Source of the DNA: Treponema sp.
Lineage (GTDB): Bacteria; Spirochaetota; Spirochaetia; Treponematales; Breznakiellaceae
DNA: 5,293 nucleotides
Assembly (NCBI GenBank): GCA_031266695.1
Contig: JAISAK010000048.1
Coordinates: 1-5,293 of the forward strand
Direction: 5' to 3'
In this document: piece after piece, positions 1-5,293 of the stretch
Layout: each line of letters starts with the position of its first letter
Position numbering within the stretch: the stretch's first letter is position 1
Notes under the pieces: model-generated
What the model was told of the DNA's origin: nothing
Seen by the model: the letters and a program-made list of their open reading frames with translations, nothing else
The model's database searches: none
Made by a program: the position numbers and the translations under genes

Positions 1-43
1 GTTTTGGAACAGCTTCGGTTGTCTTTTGTTTTCAAAAGGAAGA

Positions 44-90
44 ACCCCGCCGCAGGGCTTGGACAAAAGTCCGGCGGGGTATTTTCGTTT
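44..90 (+). terminator. GC-rich stem-loop plus T-rich tract (terminator or attenuator)
   Basis: Bases 44-51 (ACCCCGCC) pair perfectly with 73-80 (GGCGGGGT). Inside, 61-64 (GGAC) and 69-72 (GTCC) form a second stem closed by an AAAA loop, leaving a nine-base bulge at 52-60. The structure is followed by ATTTTCGTTT (81-90), a T-rich tract interrupted by CG. This is the layout of a Rho-independent terminator, most simply for a gene ending left of the window. Because TRAP operons often have dctP just before dctQ, it could instead be a partial terminator that lowers expression of the membrane subunits relative to the binding protein. A smaller hairpin (CTTTTG 23-28, loop TTTT, CAAAAG 33-38) lies just before it. 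All three forward frames are open from base 1 to about base 90-102, so where an upstream gene ends cannot be decided. Confidence 0.7.
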
Positions 91-116
91 AATTTAAATT
101 AGAGTCTGTCAACAAC

Positions 117-122
117 AGGAGG
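117..122 (+). promoter_or_regulatory. Shine-Dalgarno site of dctQ
   Basis: AGGAGG (followed by another G) sits four bases before the ATG at 127. It is a near-perfect match to the anti-Shine-Dalgarno sequence and fixes the dctQ start. The spacing is a little short. It is the strongest ribosome binding site in the leader, which suggests this is the main ribosome entry point for the coupled dctQ-dctM pair. A weak four-base-pair stem (CTGT 106-109 with ACAG 115-118) could partly overlap it. Confidence 0.8.
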
Positions 123-126
123 GCCA

Positions 127-723
127 ATGTTCCAAAAGGTTTACCGGGTTTATTGCCGCGTTGAGGAAGTTATTGTGGGGGCCTGCTTTATAGCAATTGT
201 CGGCCTGACTTTTCTGAACGCCCTGCTGCGGGTAATAGGGCGTCCCATCATTACGGCGGACGATATTTGTCTTCTTCTTTTCTCGTGGGCCGCCCTGCTG
301 GGAGCCGATGTGGGCCTGCGTTATTCACGCCTGGTCGGAATGGACATATTGATGACAAAGCTTCCGGCAAAATCGCAGAAATTCTTCCAGGTCCTTGTTT
401 ATGTCATTATGATAGCGGCAATGATTATGTTTATGAGATCCGGCTTTATGCTGGCAAGCAGAAACTGGAAGCGGGTCTTTAACAGCCTCCCCATTTCCTA
501 CGGTTATGTTACCCTCAGCTTCCCCGTCTGCTGCGGCCTGATGATTTTTACTTCGGTTCTGAAAATTTTCAAAGTTGTTTCCCATTTTAAGGACGACTCC
601 TACAACGTAAGACGGGACAATCCGGACGCGGTCGGTGAGGAATTTACCGGCGCCGACGATATTATTCTTGATACGCCGGACAATTCTGCCGGTAAAAAAG
701 CAGCGGAGGCGGGAAAGTCATGA
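127..723 (+). CDS. dctQ: TRAP transporter small permease subunit (DctQ family)
   Basis: This is the small membrane subunit of a tripartite ATP-independent periplasmic (TRAP) transporter. It acts in the inner membrane with the large subunit DctM and a periplasmic DctP binding protein to import a solute driven by an ion gradient. The 198-residue product has four hydrophobic segments at about 15-37, 47-64, 86-109 and 126-148, the usual DctQ topology. The stretch from Asp45-Asp46 through FSWAALLGADVGLR (52-65) to MDIL (72-75) matches the family core, in which an acidic residue, a Trp and a Gly-Ala pair precede a charged loop. Residues 153-198 form a hydrophilic, mostly acidic tail that makes the protein somewhat longer than many DctQs. 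The start is supported by AGGAGG at 117-122. The stop overlaps the dctM start as ATGA, indicating translational coupling. The transported substrate cannot be told from this subunit. Confidence 0.9.
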   Translation: MFQKVYRVYCRVEEVIVGACFIAIVGLTFLNALLRVIGRPIITADDICLLLFSWAALLGADVGLRYSRLVGMDILMTKLPAKSQKFFQVLVYVIMIAAMIMFMRSGFMLASRNWKRVFNSLPISYGYVTLSFPVCCGLMIFTSVLKIFKVVSHFKDDSYNVRRDNPDAVGEEFTGADDIILDTPDNSAGKKAAEAGKS

Positions 724-2009
724 CAATATTAATTATCGTTTTCTTTTTTCTTTTGCTTATCAATACGCCCATCGCGTTTGTAATCGGCCTGGCGGGTACC
801 TCCTGGTTTTTTCAGCATCCCGAATATTCAATGAATGTCGCGGTGCAGCGGGTCGTGGCCCAGACTCAGTCCATCGCCTTTCTCGCGGTGCCCTTCTTTA
901 TCTTCGCGGGAAATTTAATGAACCGGACGGGCATTACCAAACATCTTATCAGTTTTTCCCGCCTGCTGACCCGCCGTATGGCCGGCGGTATAGCCCAGGT
1001 TTCGGTGGTCCTTTCCACCCTGATGGGCGGCATTTCAGGCTCAGCAGTGGCGGACGCCTCAATGGAGGCTCGTATCCTGGGGCCGGAGATGATCAAGCGC
1101 GGCTACCCCAAAGGCTACGCCGGCGGGGTAATCTGCCTCACCTCTCTGATTGTCGCGACAATACCCCCGTCCCTGGGGCTGATCCTTTACGGCTTTATCG
1201 GGAACGTATCAATAGGAAAACTCTTTGTAGCGGGCATCGTGCCCGGCCTCATGATGATGGCCATCCTTATGGCGACGGTATCCGTTACCGCCAAACGCGG
1301 CCGTTACGACCTTCCGCAAAAGGATACCAAACCTCCTACCGCCCGCGAGATTCTTACCGAACTGCGTTCCTCTATCTGGGCCCTTATTTTCCCCCTGATC
1401 CTTATCGTGGGTATCCGTTTCGGACTCTTTACGCCTACCGAGGCGGGCGCTTTCGCCGTGGTGTACGCGCTGATCGTTGGAATCTTTATTTATAAAGAAT
1501 TGACCCTCAAGGGCTTCTTCGCGGCGCTCAAGGATTCGTTTATCGACAACGGCGGCATACTCCTGATCATCGCCCTGTCCGGAATCTTCGGTTTCGCCCT
1601 GACCGACGAAAACACGCCCGCCATGCTGGGTTCCCTTCTCTTCGGGATTACCTCGAACCCGCAGATCCTGATGATAATTATCGTCCTCTTCCTGGTGGTA
1701 GCCGGAATGTTTATCGACAGCAACGTCAACACCCTCCTGCTTACCCCGATTTTTCTTCCCGTGCTGATAGAAATGGGGGTGGATCCCGTTCATTTCGGGA
1801 TTATCATGATGACCATGGTAACAATGGGCTGCATGACGCCTCCTGTCGGAACCGCGCTCTACATAGTCTGTGATATTCTGGATTGTCCCGTGGAGGTTTA
1901 TTTTAAGGAAACCGCGCCTTTCTACATCGCGGTGATCCTCCTGGACATTGCCCTGATTTTCATTCCCGAAGTAGTGATGTGGCTGCCCAACCTTGTGTAC
2001 GGTCATTAA
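720..2009 (+). CDS. dctM: TRAP transporter large permease subunit (DctM family)
   Basis: This is the large, transport-catalysing membrane subunit of the TRAP system, related to the ion-transporter superfamily with an elevator mechanism. The 429-residue length is typical, and the protein is hydrophobic throughout. Family motifs appear in order: PFFIFAG (58-64), GGISGSAVADA (103-113), IPPS (148-151), an LFVAGIVPG segment (168-176), TPTEAGAFAVVYA (238-250), a GMFID segment with Asn335 and Asn337 (329-338), DPVHFG (355-360) and TPPVG (373-377). The SGSA and TPPVG segments correspond to the two helical hairpins that line the substrate and sodium sites in the family. The ATG at 720 overlaps the dctQ stop by four bases, with GGAGG at 705-709 as a plausible ribosome site inside dctQ. 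The gene looks intact. Substrate specificity lies mainly in the binding protein, which is absent here. Confidence 0.95.
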   Translation: MTILIIVFFFLLLINTPIAFVIGLAGTSWFFQHPEYSMNVAVQRVVAQTQSIAFLAVPFFIFAGNLMNRTGITKHLISFSRLLTRRMAGGIAQVSVVLSTLMGGISGSAVADASMEARILGPEMIKRGYPKGYAGGVICLTSLIVATIPPSLGLILYGFIGNVSIGKLFVAGIVPGLMMMAILMATVSVTAKRGRYDLPQKDTKPPTAREILTELRSSIWALIFPLILIVGIRFGLFTPTEAGAFAVVYALIVGIFIYKELTLKGFFAALKDSFIDNGGILLIIALSGIFGFALTDENTPAMLGSLLFGITSNPQILMIIIVLFLVVAGMFIDSNVNTLLLTPIFLPVLIEMGVDPVHFGIIMMTMVTMGCMTPPVGTALYIVCDILDCPVEVYFKETAPFYIAVILLDIALIFIPEVVMWLPNLVYGH

Positions 2010-2012
2010 AGA

Positions 2013-3089
2013 ATGAATCTCTCCCCTTACCTTGAAGACCTGGAACGCCGCGTCAACGCGGAGGAGGAGGAGCGTCTTGCCGGCGAGTGGCTTTCCTTTG
2101 CGGACGGCGAACTACGGGAAGGGTTTTTTGCGCCCTCCCGGCCCGGCTCCCCGGCCTCCCTTGACTGGCCGGAGGTCAATATCAACGACTGTATTGACGA
2201 TATCGACCTGATGATCTACCAGCAGCTCAGGGGGGTCTCCGATATCCTTGCCGGGGGCGGCGGGGAACTGCTTTCCCTGCGGCCGAATTACGGAACCGGA
2301 ATTATCCCTTCAATGTACGGCGCGGAAGTTTTTATCATGCCCCGCGAGACAAACACCCTGCCCGGCGCGCGGACTCTGCCCGGCGCGATGGACGACATCA
2401 GGCGAATCCTTGACCGGCGGGAAACGGACTTTTCCAAAGCCCTGGCCGGACGCGTCTTCGACTTTGCCGGGCGCTGGCTTGAAGTTTCCCGGCCCTGCGA
2501 GGCTGTCAGGCGCTACGTGTATATGTACAACCCCGATCTCCAGGGGCCCCTGCCCCTGGCGGAGCTGCTTTGGGGTTCGGAGCTTTACCTGGACATTTTT
2601 GACGAGCCGGAAACGGTACGGGCCGCCCTGGGCTTTTTCACGGATGTGATGATTGCCTTCCTTAAAAAATTCCACGCCCTCTGTCCGCCCTATGACGCGG
2701 GCCACAGCGTGGAATGGGGGCTGCTGCACCGGGGCGCCGTGATAGTACGGAACGACGCGGCGATGAACATCTCGGGCGATATGTACAGGGAATTTGTCAG
2801 ACCCGAGGATCAGCGGCTTATCAGCGCCTTCGGCGGCGGGGTTCATTTCTGCGGAAAGGGCGATCATTATATAGAGGCCGTTTCGGAAATCCCGGGCCTC
2901 TCGACGATTAATATGTCCCAGCCCGAATATAACGACATGGAAATTATCTACCGGAATACGGTTGACAAGGGAATTGTGATCATAGGACTGCCGAGCGCCG
3001 CGGTACAGGAGGCCCTTGGGGCGGGACGGAATCTGCGCGGCCGGGTTCACAGCGGCGCTTCCCTTGCCGCGTGGACGGACAAAAAGTAG
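2013..3089 (+). CDS. Uroporphyrinogen decarboxylase (URO-D) superfamily protein, methyltransferase-like, substrate unknown
   Basis: The 358-residue soluble product resembles the URO-D/MtaA/CmuA superfamily, TIM-barrel proteins that include haem-pathway HemE and cobalamin- or thiol-dependent methyltransferases. The clearest part is the C-terminal half: RNDAAMNISGDMYREFVRPE (246-265), GGGVHFCGKGDHYIE (274-288) and NMSQPEYNDMEIIYRNT (300-316). His278-Phe-Cys280 matches the His-x-Cys zinc-ligand pair of the methyltransferase branch. No Cys follows Cys280, so the third ligand of the HxC-Xn-C pattern is missing or supplied by another residue. HemE's N-terminal RQAGR-type substrate motif is not seen, so a haem role is unlikely. 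DLQGPLPLAELLWGS (175-189) also fits the uncharacterised family. The gene starts 3 nt after the dctM stop, with only a weak AAAGA ribosome site, suggesting coupled translation. Acting on a TRAP-imported compound is an inference; no corrinoid protein gene is in the window. Confidence 0.8.
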   Translation: MNLSPYLEDLERRVNAEEEERLAGEWLSFADGELREGFFAPSRPGSPASLDWPEVNINDCIDDIDLMIYQQLRGVSDILAGGGGELLSLRPNYGTGIIPSMYGAEVFIMPRETNTLPGARTLPGAMDDIRRILDRRETDFSKALAGRVFDFAGRWLEVSRPCEAVRRYVYMYNPDLQGPLPLAELLWGSELYLDIFDEPETVRAALGFFTDVMIAFLKKFHALCPPYDAGHSVEWGLLHRGAVIVRNDAAMNISGDMYREFVRPEDQRLISAFGGGVHFCGKGDHYIEAVSEIPGLSTINMSQPEYNDMEIIYRNTVDKGIVIIGLPSAAVQEALGAGRNLRGRVHSGASLAAWTDKK

Positions 3090-3091
3090 AA

Positions 3092-4114
3092 ATGAGCCGG
3101 GGCGCCTTTGCGGGGGCCGCGCCTGTTCTCACGGTCGAGGGTCTGACAAAACTTTACGGCCGGAAGAAAGCGGTTTCCGGCGTCGATTTTACCGTGGGGC
3201 AGGCCGAAGTGGTAGGCCTTTTGGGGCCCAACGGCGCGGGAAAGTCCACTACCCTGCGGATGATCGCGGGCTGCCTCGCGCCGGCCGCGGGGCGCGTGCG
3301 GGTGGCGGGCTTTGACGTCGCGGAACAGCCCGGGCCCGCCAAGGCGCGCGTCGGCTATCTTCCCGAAGTGCCGCCGCTTTACCCGGACATGACCGTGCGG
3401 GAATACCTGTGTTTCGCGCGGGACCTGAAGACTCCCCCCCGCCGGAGGCGCGGCGCCGGGGACGGTTCCCCGGAAAACGGCGCGGCCTGGATGGACGGCA
3501 TCATCGCGGCCCTCGAGATTGAACATGTGATGTCCACCCTGATCCGCAGCCTTTCCAAGGGGTACCGGCAGCGGGTGGGAATCGCCGCTTCCCTCGCGGG
3601 CAGGCCCGCCCTGCTGCTCCTCGACGAACCGGCTTCCGGGCTGGACCCGCGGCAGGCGGCGGATCTTCGTTCCCTGCTCCGGCGTGTTTCCGCGGGCATG
3701 GCGCTTGTCGTTTCATCCCACGACCTTTACGAAATTTCATCCCTTTGCACCCGAATCATTATTATGAAAGAAGGCCGGATTGCGGCGGACGGAACCCTCG
3801 AAGAGCTTGCCCGCGGAAGCGGCGGGCTGAAGACGGAGCTTGAGGTGTCGGGCGATCTGCGCCTTGCCGGGAACATCCTGCGCTCCTGCGCGGGGGACTG
3901 CCGGATTGCCGAAGTTCCCGCCGGGGAGGGGAGGATGAATTTTGTCGTGTCCGCCGGGGGCGCGGATTTCCGGGAGCGGGTTTTTCGTTCCTTTGCCGCC
4001 CGGAGCGGCGAAGTTTCGCTGAATATACTGAGACCCTCCGGGGCAAACCTCGAGGAGCTGTTCATCAGCCTTACCGGCCGGGATTCCCCGCGAAACTTGC
4101 CGGAGGAAAGCTAG
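3092..4114 (+). CDS. ABC transporter ATP-binding protein (ABC-2/Gld-type exporter ATPase)
   Basis: This cytoplasmic ATPase would power the adjacent ABC-2 permease. Numbered from the ATG at 3092 (340 residues) it has Walker A GPNGAGKST (45-53), a Q-loop region reading GYLPE (88-92) with Glu where Gln is often found, signature LSKGYRQR (154-161), Walker B LLLLDEP (174-180) with catalytic Glu179, D-loop SGLDP (182-186) and switch His210 in SSHD. The YLPE...LYPDMTVREYL pattern is typical of the CcmA/GldA-like drug and gliding-type ATPases. An Arg/Pro/Gly-rich insertion lies at about 113-133, before the signature. Residues from about 245 form a C-terminal extension ending LEELFISLTGR, as usual in this family. 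An in-frame GTG at 3071 would add seven residues and overlap the previous gene by 19 bases. I prefer the ATG, 2 nt after the upstream stop, because neither start has a clear ribosome site. The transported substrate is unknown. Confidence 0.92.
   Translation: MSRGAFAGAAPVLTVEGLTKLYGRKKAVSGVDFTVGQAEVVGLLGPNGAGKSTTLRMIAGCLAPAAGRVRVAGFDVAEQPGPAKARVGYLPEVPPLYPDMTVREYLCFARDLKTPPRRRRGAGDGSPENGAAWMDGIIAALEIEHVMSTLIRSLSKGYRQRVGIAASLAGRPALLLLDEPASGLDPRQAADLRSLLRRVSAGMALVVSSHDLYEISSLCTRIIIMKEGRIAADGTLEELARGSGGLKTELEVSGDLRLAGNILRSCAGDCRIAEVPAGEGRMNFVVSAGGADFRERVFRSFAARSGEVSLNILRPSGANLEELFISLTGRDSPRNLPEES
4102..4106 (+). promoter_or_regulatory. Shine-Dalgarno site supporting a GTG start
   Basis: GGAGG, within GGAGGAAAG at the end of the ATPase gene, lies eight bases before the GTG at 4115. 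This optimal spacing supports GTG as the permease start although the codon directly follows the upstream TAG. Confidence 0.75.
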
Positions 4115-4831
4115 GTGCCGGGCCTTTTCCGCGTCCTGTTTCGCAAGGAACTTCGCTGCCATTTTTCTTCCATGGCGGGCTTTGTTTTCCTGGCGGTGTT
4201 CTGGGCGGCTTCGGGCTTCTACTTTTCCCTGACGCAGCTTGCGGCGGGGAACGGCGACATAAAGGCTTTTTTCACCGCCTTTGCCCCGGTTCTTATGTTT
4301 GTGCTGCCCCTCCTGACCATGCGCCTCTACGCCGAGGAACGTAATATGCGGACGGAAGAAATGCTGCTTTCCGCCCCGGTGAGTCTGAGTTCCGTCATCC
4401 TGGGGAAATACGCCGCGGCAATGGCGGTTTTCGGAATCGCCCTTGCGCCGTCCCTGGCCTTCCCCGGGATTCTCGCGTACCTCCGCGCGCCGGATCTCTT
4501 GTCCGCCGGGGGCTGCTATTTCGGCCTCGCCCTTACCGCTTCCGCGTATATTTCCCTCGGCCTTTTTGTATCCGTCTGCACCGAAAGCCAGACCGCGGCC
4601 GCGGCGGCAACCTACGCGGTGTTTCTTTTCATGTATTTGATAAGCCCCCAGGGCGGAATGGCGCCGCCGGGGATTGCCGGCAGGACGGCGGCCTTCTTTT
4701 CGCTCTCCGCCAGATTCACCGGTTTCAGCTACGGAATTTTCAATTTTGCCGATGTTTTTTATTACCTCAGCGCCTCGGCTCTTTTTATTTTCCTCAGCGT
4801 GTTTGCCCTGGAGGACCGGCGCCTGGCATGA
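4115..4831 (+). CDS. ABC-2 type permease, GldF-like
   Basis: This is an inner-membrane permease expected to pair with the preceding ATPase. The 238-residue protein has about six hydrophobic segments, near 21-42, 52-70, 98-123, 132-154, 161-177 and 213-232. The N-terminal LFRKELRCHFSS fits the usual ABC-2 start, where an amphipathic helix with a Lys-Glu-Leu core precedes the first membrane span. LTMRLYAEERNMRTEEMLL (67-85) followed by SAPVS and ILGKY (95-99) is the hallmark cytoplasmic loop of GldF-like permeases, which contacts the ATPase. A family-like segment at 199-219 (ARFTGFSYGIFNFADVFYYL) precedes the last span. The start is GTG, immediately after the ATPase stop, with GGAGG at 4102-4106. 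The end overlaps the next gene as ATGA. In Bacteroidetes, GldF works with GldA and GldG and is linked to gliding. Homologues elsewhere occur in non-gliding bacteria, so gliding should not be inferred. Substrate unknown. Confidence 0.88.
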   Translation: MPGLFRVLFRKELRCHFSSMAGFVFLAVFWAASGFYFSLTQLAAGNGDIKAFFTAFAPVLMFVLPLLTMRLYAEERNMRTEEMLLSAPVSLSSVILGKYAAAMAVFGIALAPSLAFPGILAYLRAPDLLSAGGCYFGLALTASAYISLGLFVSVCTESQTAAAAATYAVFLFMYLISPQGGMAPPGIAGRTAAFFSLSARFTGFSYGIFNFADVFYYLSASALFIFLSVFALEDRRLA

Positions 4832-5293
4832 AAGGGCTTTCCCAAAAAACGGTTTTCCGGCTGGTTCTGCTTCTCGGGGTCTGCGCCTTTATTCTGGCGA
4901 ATCTCTGCGCCGGGCGGCTGACTCTTTTCTTCGGCCTTTCGCCCGACTTTACCGGGGAACGGCTCTATTCCCTTTCCGGGGCGACAAAGCTTACGGCTTC
5001 CGCGCTGCGGGGGGAAACGACGATCTATGTTATCAATGACGAAGGGGCCTATCCTTCCGTGCTGCGCGAGATTCTCAGGCGTTACGCTTTTCTTTCGGCG
5101 AAGATCAATGTCCGCTATGTGGACCCCTATGCCGATCCTGCCTTTGTGGATGACTACAACAGGAAAGGCTTTTCCCTGGGGGAAGCGGATCTTCTGGTTG
5201 AGGGCGCGGAGGGGCTGCGGCATATTCCGGCGGGGGATCTTTTTATTTATGATGACGAGGGGGCCGCCGCCGGCCTGCGCCTGGAGGAAAGGC
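4828..5293 (+). CDS. gldG: GldG-like ABC transporter auxiliary protein, N-terminal part (runs off the window)
   Basis: The reading frame opens with ATG at 4828, overlapping the permease stop by four bases, and stays open to the window edge, giving 155 residues without a stop. A short basic N-terminus is followed by one membrane span at about 10-36, then YSLSGATK (47-54), the conserved entry of the GldG-type substrate-binding domain. After it come a predicted strand TIYVIN (65-70), LREILRRYAFLSAKINVRYVDP (79-100, in two parts) and a FSLGEADLLVEG segment (115-126). This order, with YSLS then a Y..LS..I.V.YVDP region, is typical of GldG/DUF4350-like auxiliary proteins, which have a large extracytoplasmic domain and a second span near the C-terminus. 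Full-length members are usually several hundred residues, so most of the gene lies to the right. GGAGGA at 4810-4815 is a possible ribosome site, 12 bases upstream. The role is presumed to be substrate handling for the neighbouring ATPase/permease; it is not experimentally defined outside gliding bacteria. Confidence 0.85.
   Translation, partial: MKGLSQKTVFRLVLLLGVCAFILANLCAGRLTLFFGLSPDFTGERLYSLSGATKLTASALRGETTIYVINDEGAYPSVLREILRRYAFLSAKINVRYVDPYADPAFVDDYNRKGFSLGEADLLVEGAEGLRHIPAGDLFIYDDEGAAAGLRLEER

Larger units (their letters stand above)
127..5293 (+). other. Probable single polycistronic unit of six genes
   Basis: All six genes lie on the same strand with junctions of -4, +3, +2, 0 and -4 bases (using ATG 3092 for the ATPase). 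There is no space for a terminator between them, and an internal promoter would have to lie inside a coding region. This strongly suggests cotranscription and translational coupling from the leader. No convincing -35/-10 pair is visible in 1-126, so the promoter may lie further left or within the AT-rich stretch at 81-100. The operon continues past the right edge. Confidence 0.7.

Noticed and set aside
81..110. Possible promoter in the AT-rich stretch before dctQ
   Set aside because: A TAAATT at 95-100 resembles a -10 element, but the sequence at the matching -35 distance is GC-rich (CGGCGG), so no pair can be supported.
635..1495. A 286-codon + strand frame overlapping dctQ and dctM
   Set aside because: Its product is rich in Arg, Tyr and Pro with no family resemblance, while the dctM frame has every DctM motif across the same bases.
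1209..2006. A 265-codon open frame on the - strand opposite dctM
   Set aside because: It lies wholly antisense to a well-supported gene, and its translation is low-complexity and rich in His, Gly, Asp and Arg with no recognisable domain. It is a shadow of codon bias.
2540..2559. Perfect seven-base-pair hairpin (CCAGGGG / CCCCTGG) inside the UroD-like gene
   Set aside because: It encodes the LQGPLPLA segment, which fits the protein family, and no T tract follows. It is most likely a by-product of coding sequence.
2310..3050. A 246-codon - strand frame opposite the UroD-like gene
   Set aside because: No recognisable motifs and no ribosome site that I can see; explained by GC-rich coding on the other strand.
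3071..3091. GTG at 3071 as the ATPase start
   Set aside because: It would overlap the UroD-like gene by 19 bases with no ribosome site before it, and the added residues are outside the ABC domain. The ATG at 3092 is simpler, although GTG cannot be excluded.
3918..4512. Recurring CCGCCGGGG strings
   Set aside because: They fall at irregular distances in coding DNA and follow from frequent GCC, GGG and CCG codons; there is no array or repeat-unit structure.

Overview
The window reads as one side of a tightly packed bacterial operon, entirely on the + strand. After a 126-base non-coding leader there are six genes with essentially no spacing. In order they are a TRAP transporter small membrane subunit (DctQ type), a TRAP large membrane subunit (DctM type), a uroporphyrinogen-decarboxylase-superfamily protein that is not HemE, an ABC ATPase, an ABC-2 type permease resembling GldF, and the first 155 codons of a GldG-like auxiliary protein that runs off the right edge.

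Region by region: bases 1-126 hold a GC-rich stem-loop followed by a T-rich tract (44-90), an AT-rich stretch and the ribosome binding site of the first gene. Bases 127-2009 encode the TRAP membrane pair, joined by an ATGA stop/start overlap. Bases 2013-3089 encode the UroD-like protein, 3 nt after dctM. Bases 3092-4114 encode the ATPase, 2 nt after the UroD-like gene. Bases 4115-4831 encode the permease, which starts on a GTG directly after the ATPase stop. From 4828 the GldG-like gene starts inside another ATGA overlap. No internal terminator or intergenic promoter space is visible after base 127.

How the genes may work together: TRAP transporters move small organic acids or related solutes with an ion gradient and need a periplasmic binding protein (DctP), which is not in the window and may lie upstream of the stem-loop. 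The UroD-like protein keeps a His-x-Cys metal-site motif of the corrinoid/thiol methyltransferase branch but not an obvious third Cys ligand. It could act on something the TRAP system imports, but its substrate cannot be read from sequence. The ABC/Gld-like half is a separate export-type or envelope-associated complex whose substrate is usually unknown. Its presence in the same transcript may be functional or simply the result of gene packing.

Organism: the TRAP system argues for a bacterium with a periplasmic binding protein, most often Gram-negative. GC is moderate in the TRAP genes (roughly 43-53% in rows I counted) and high in the ABC ATPase gene (75% in one row). The mix of TRAP, UroD-like and ATPase/GldF/GldG-like genes would fit a spirochaete such as a gut Treponema relative. 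That assignment rests on recalled family distribution and is tentative.
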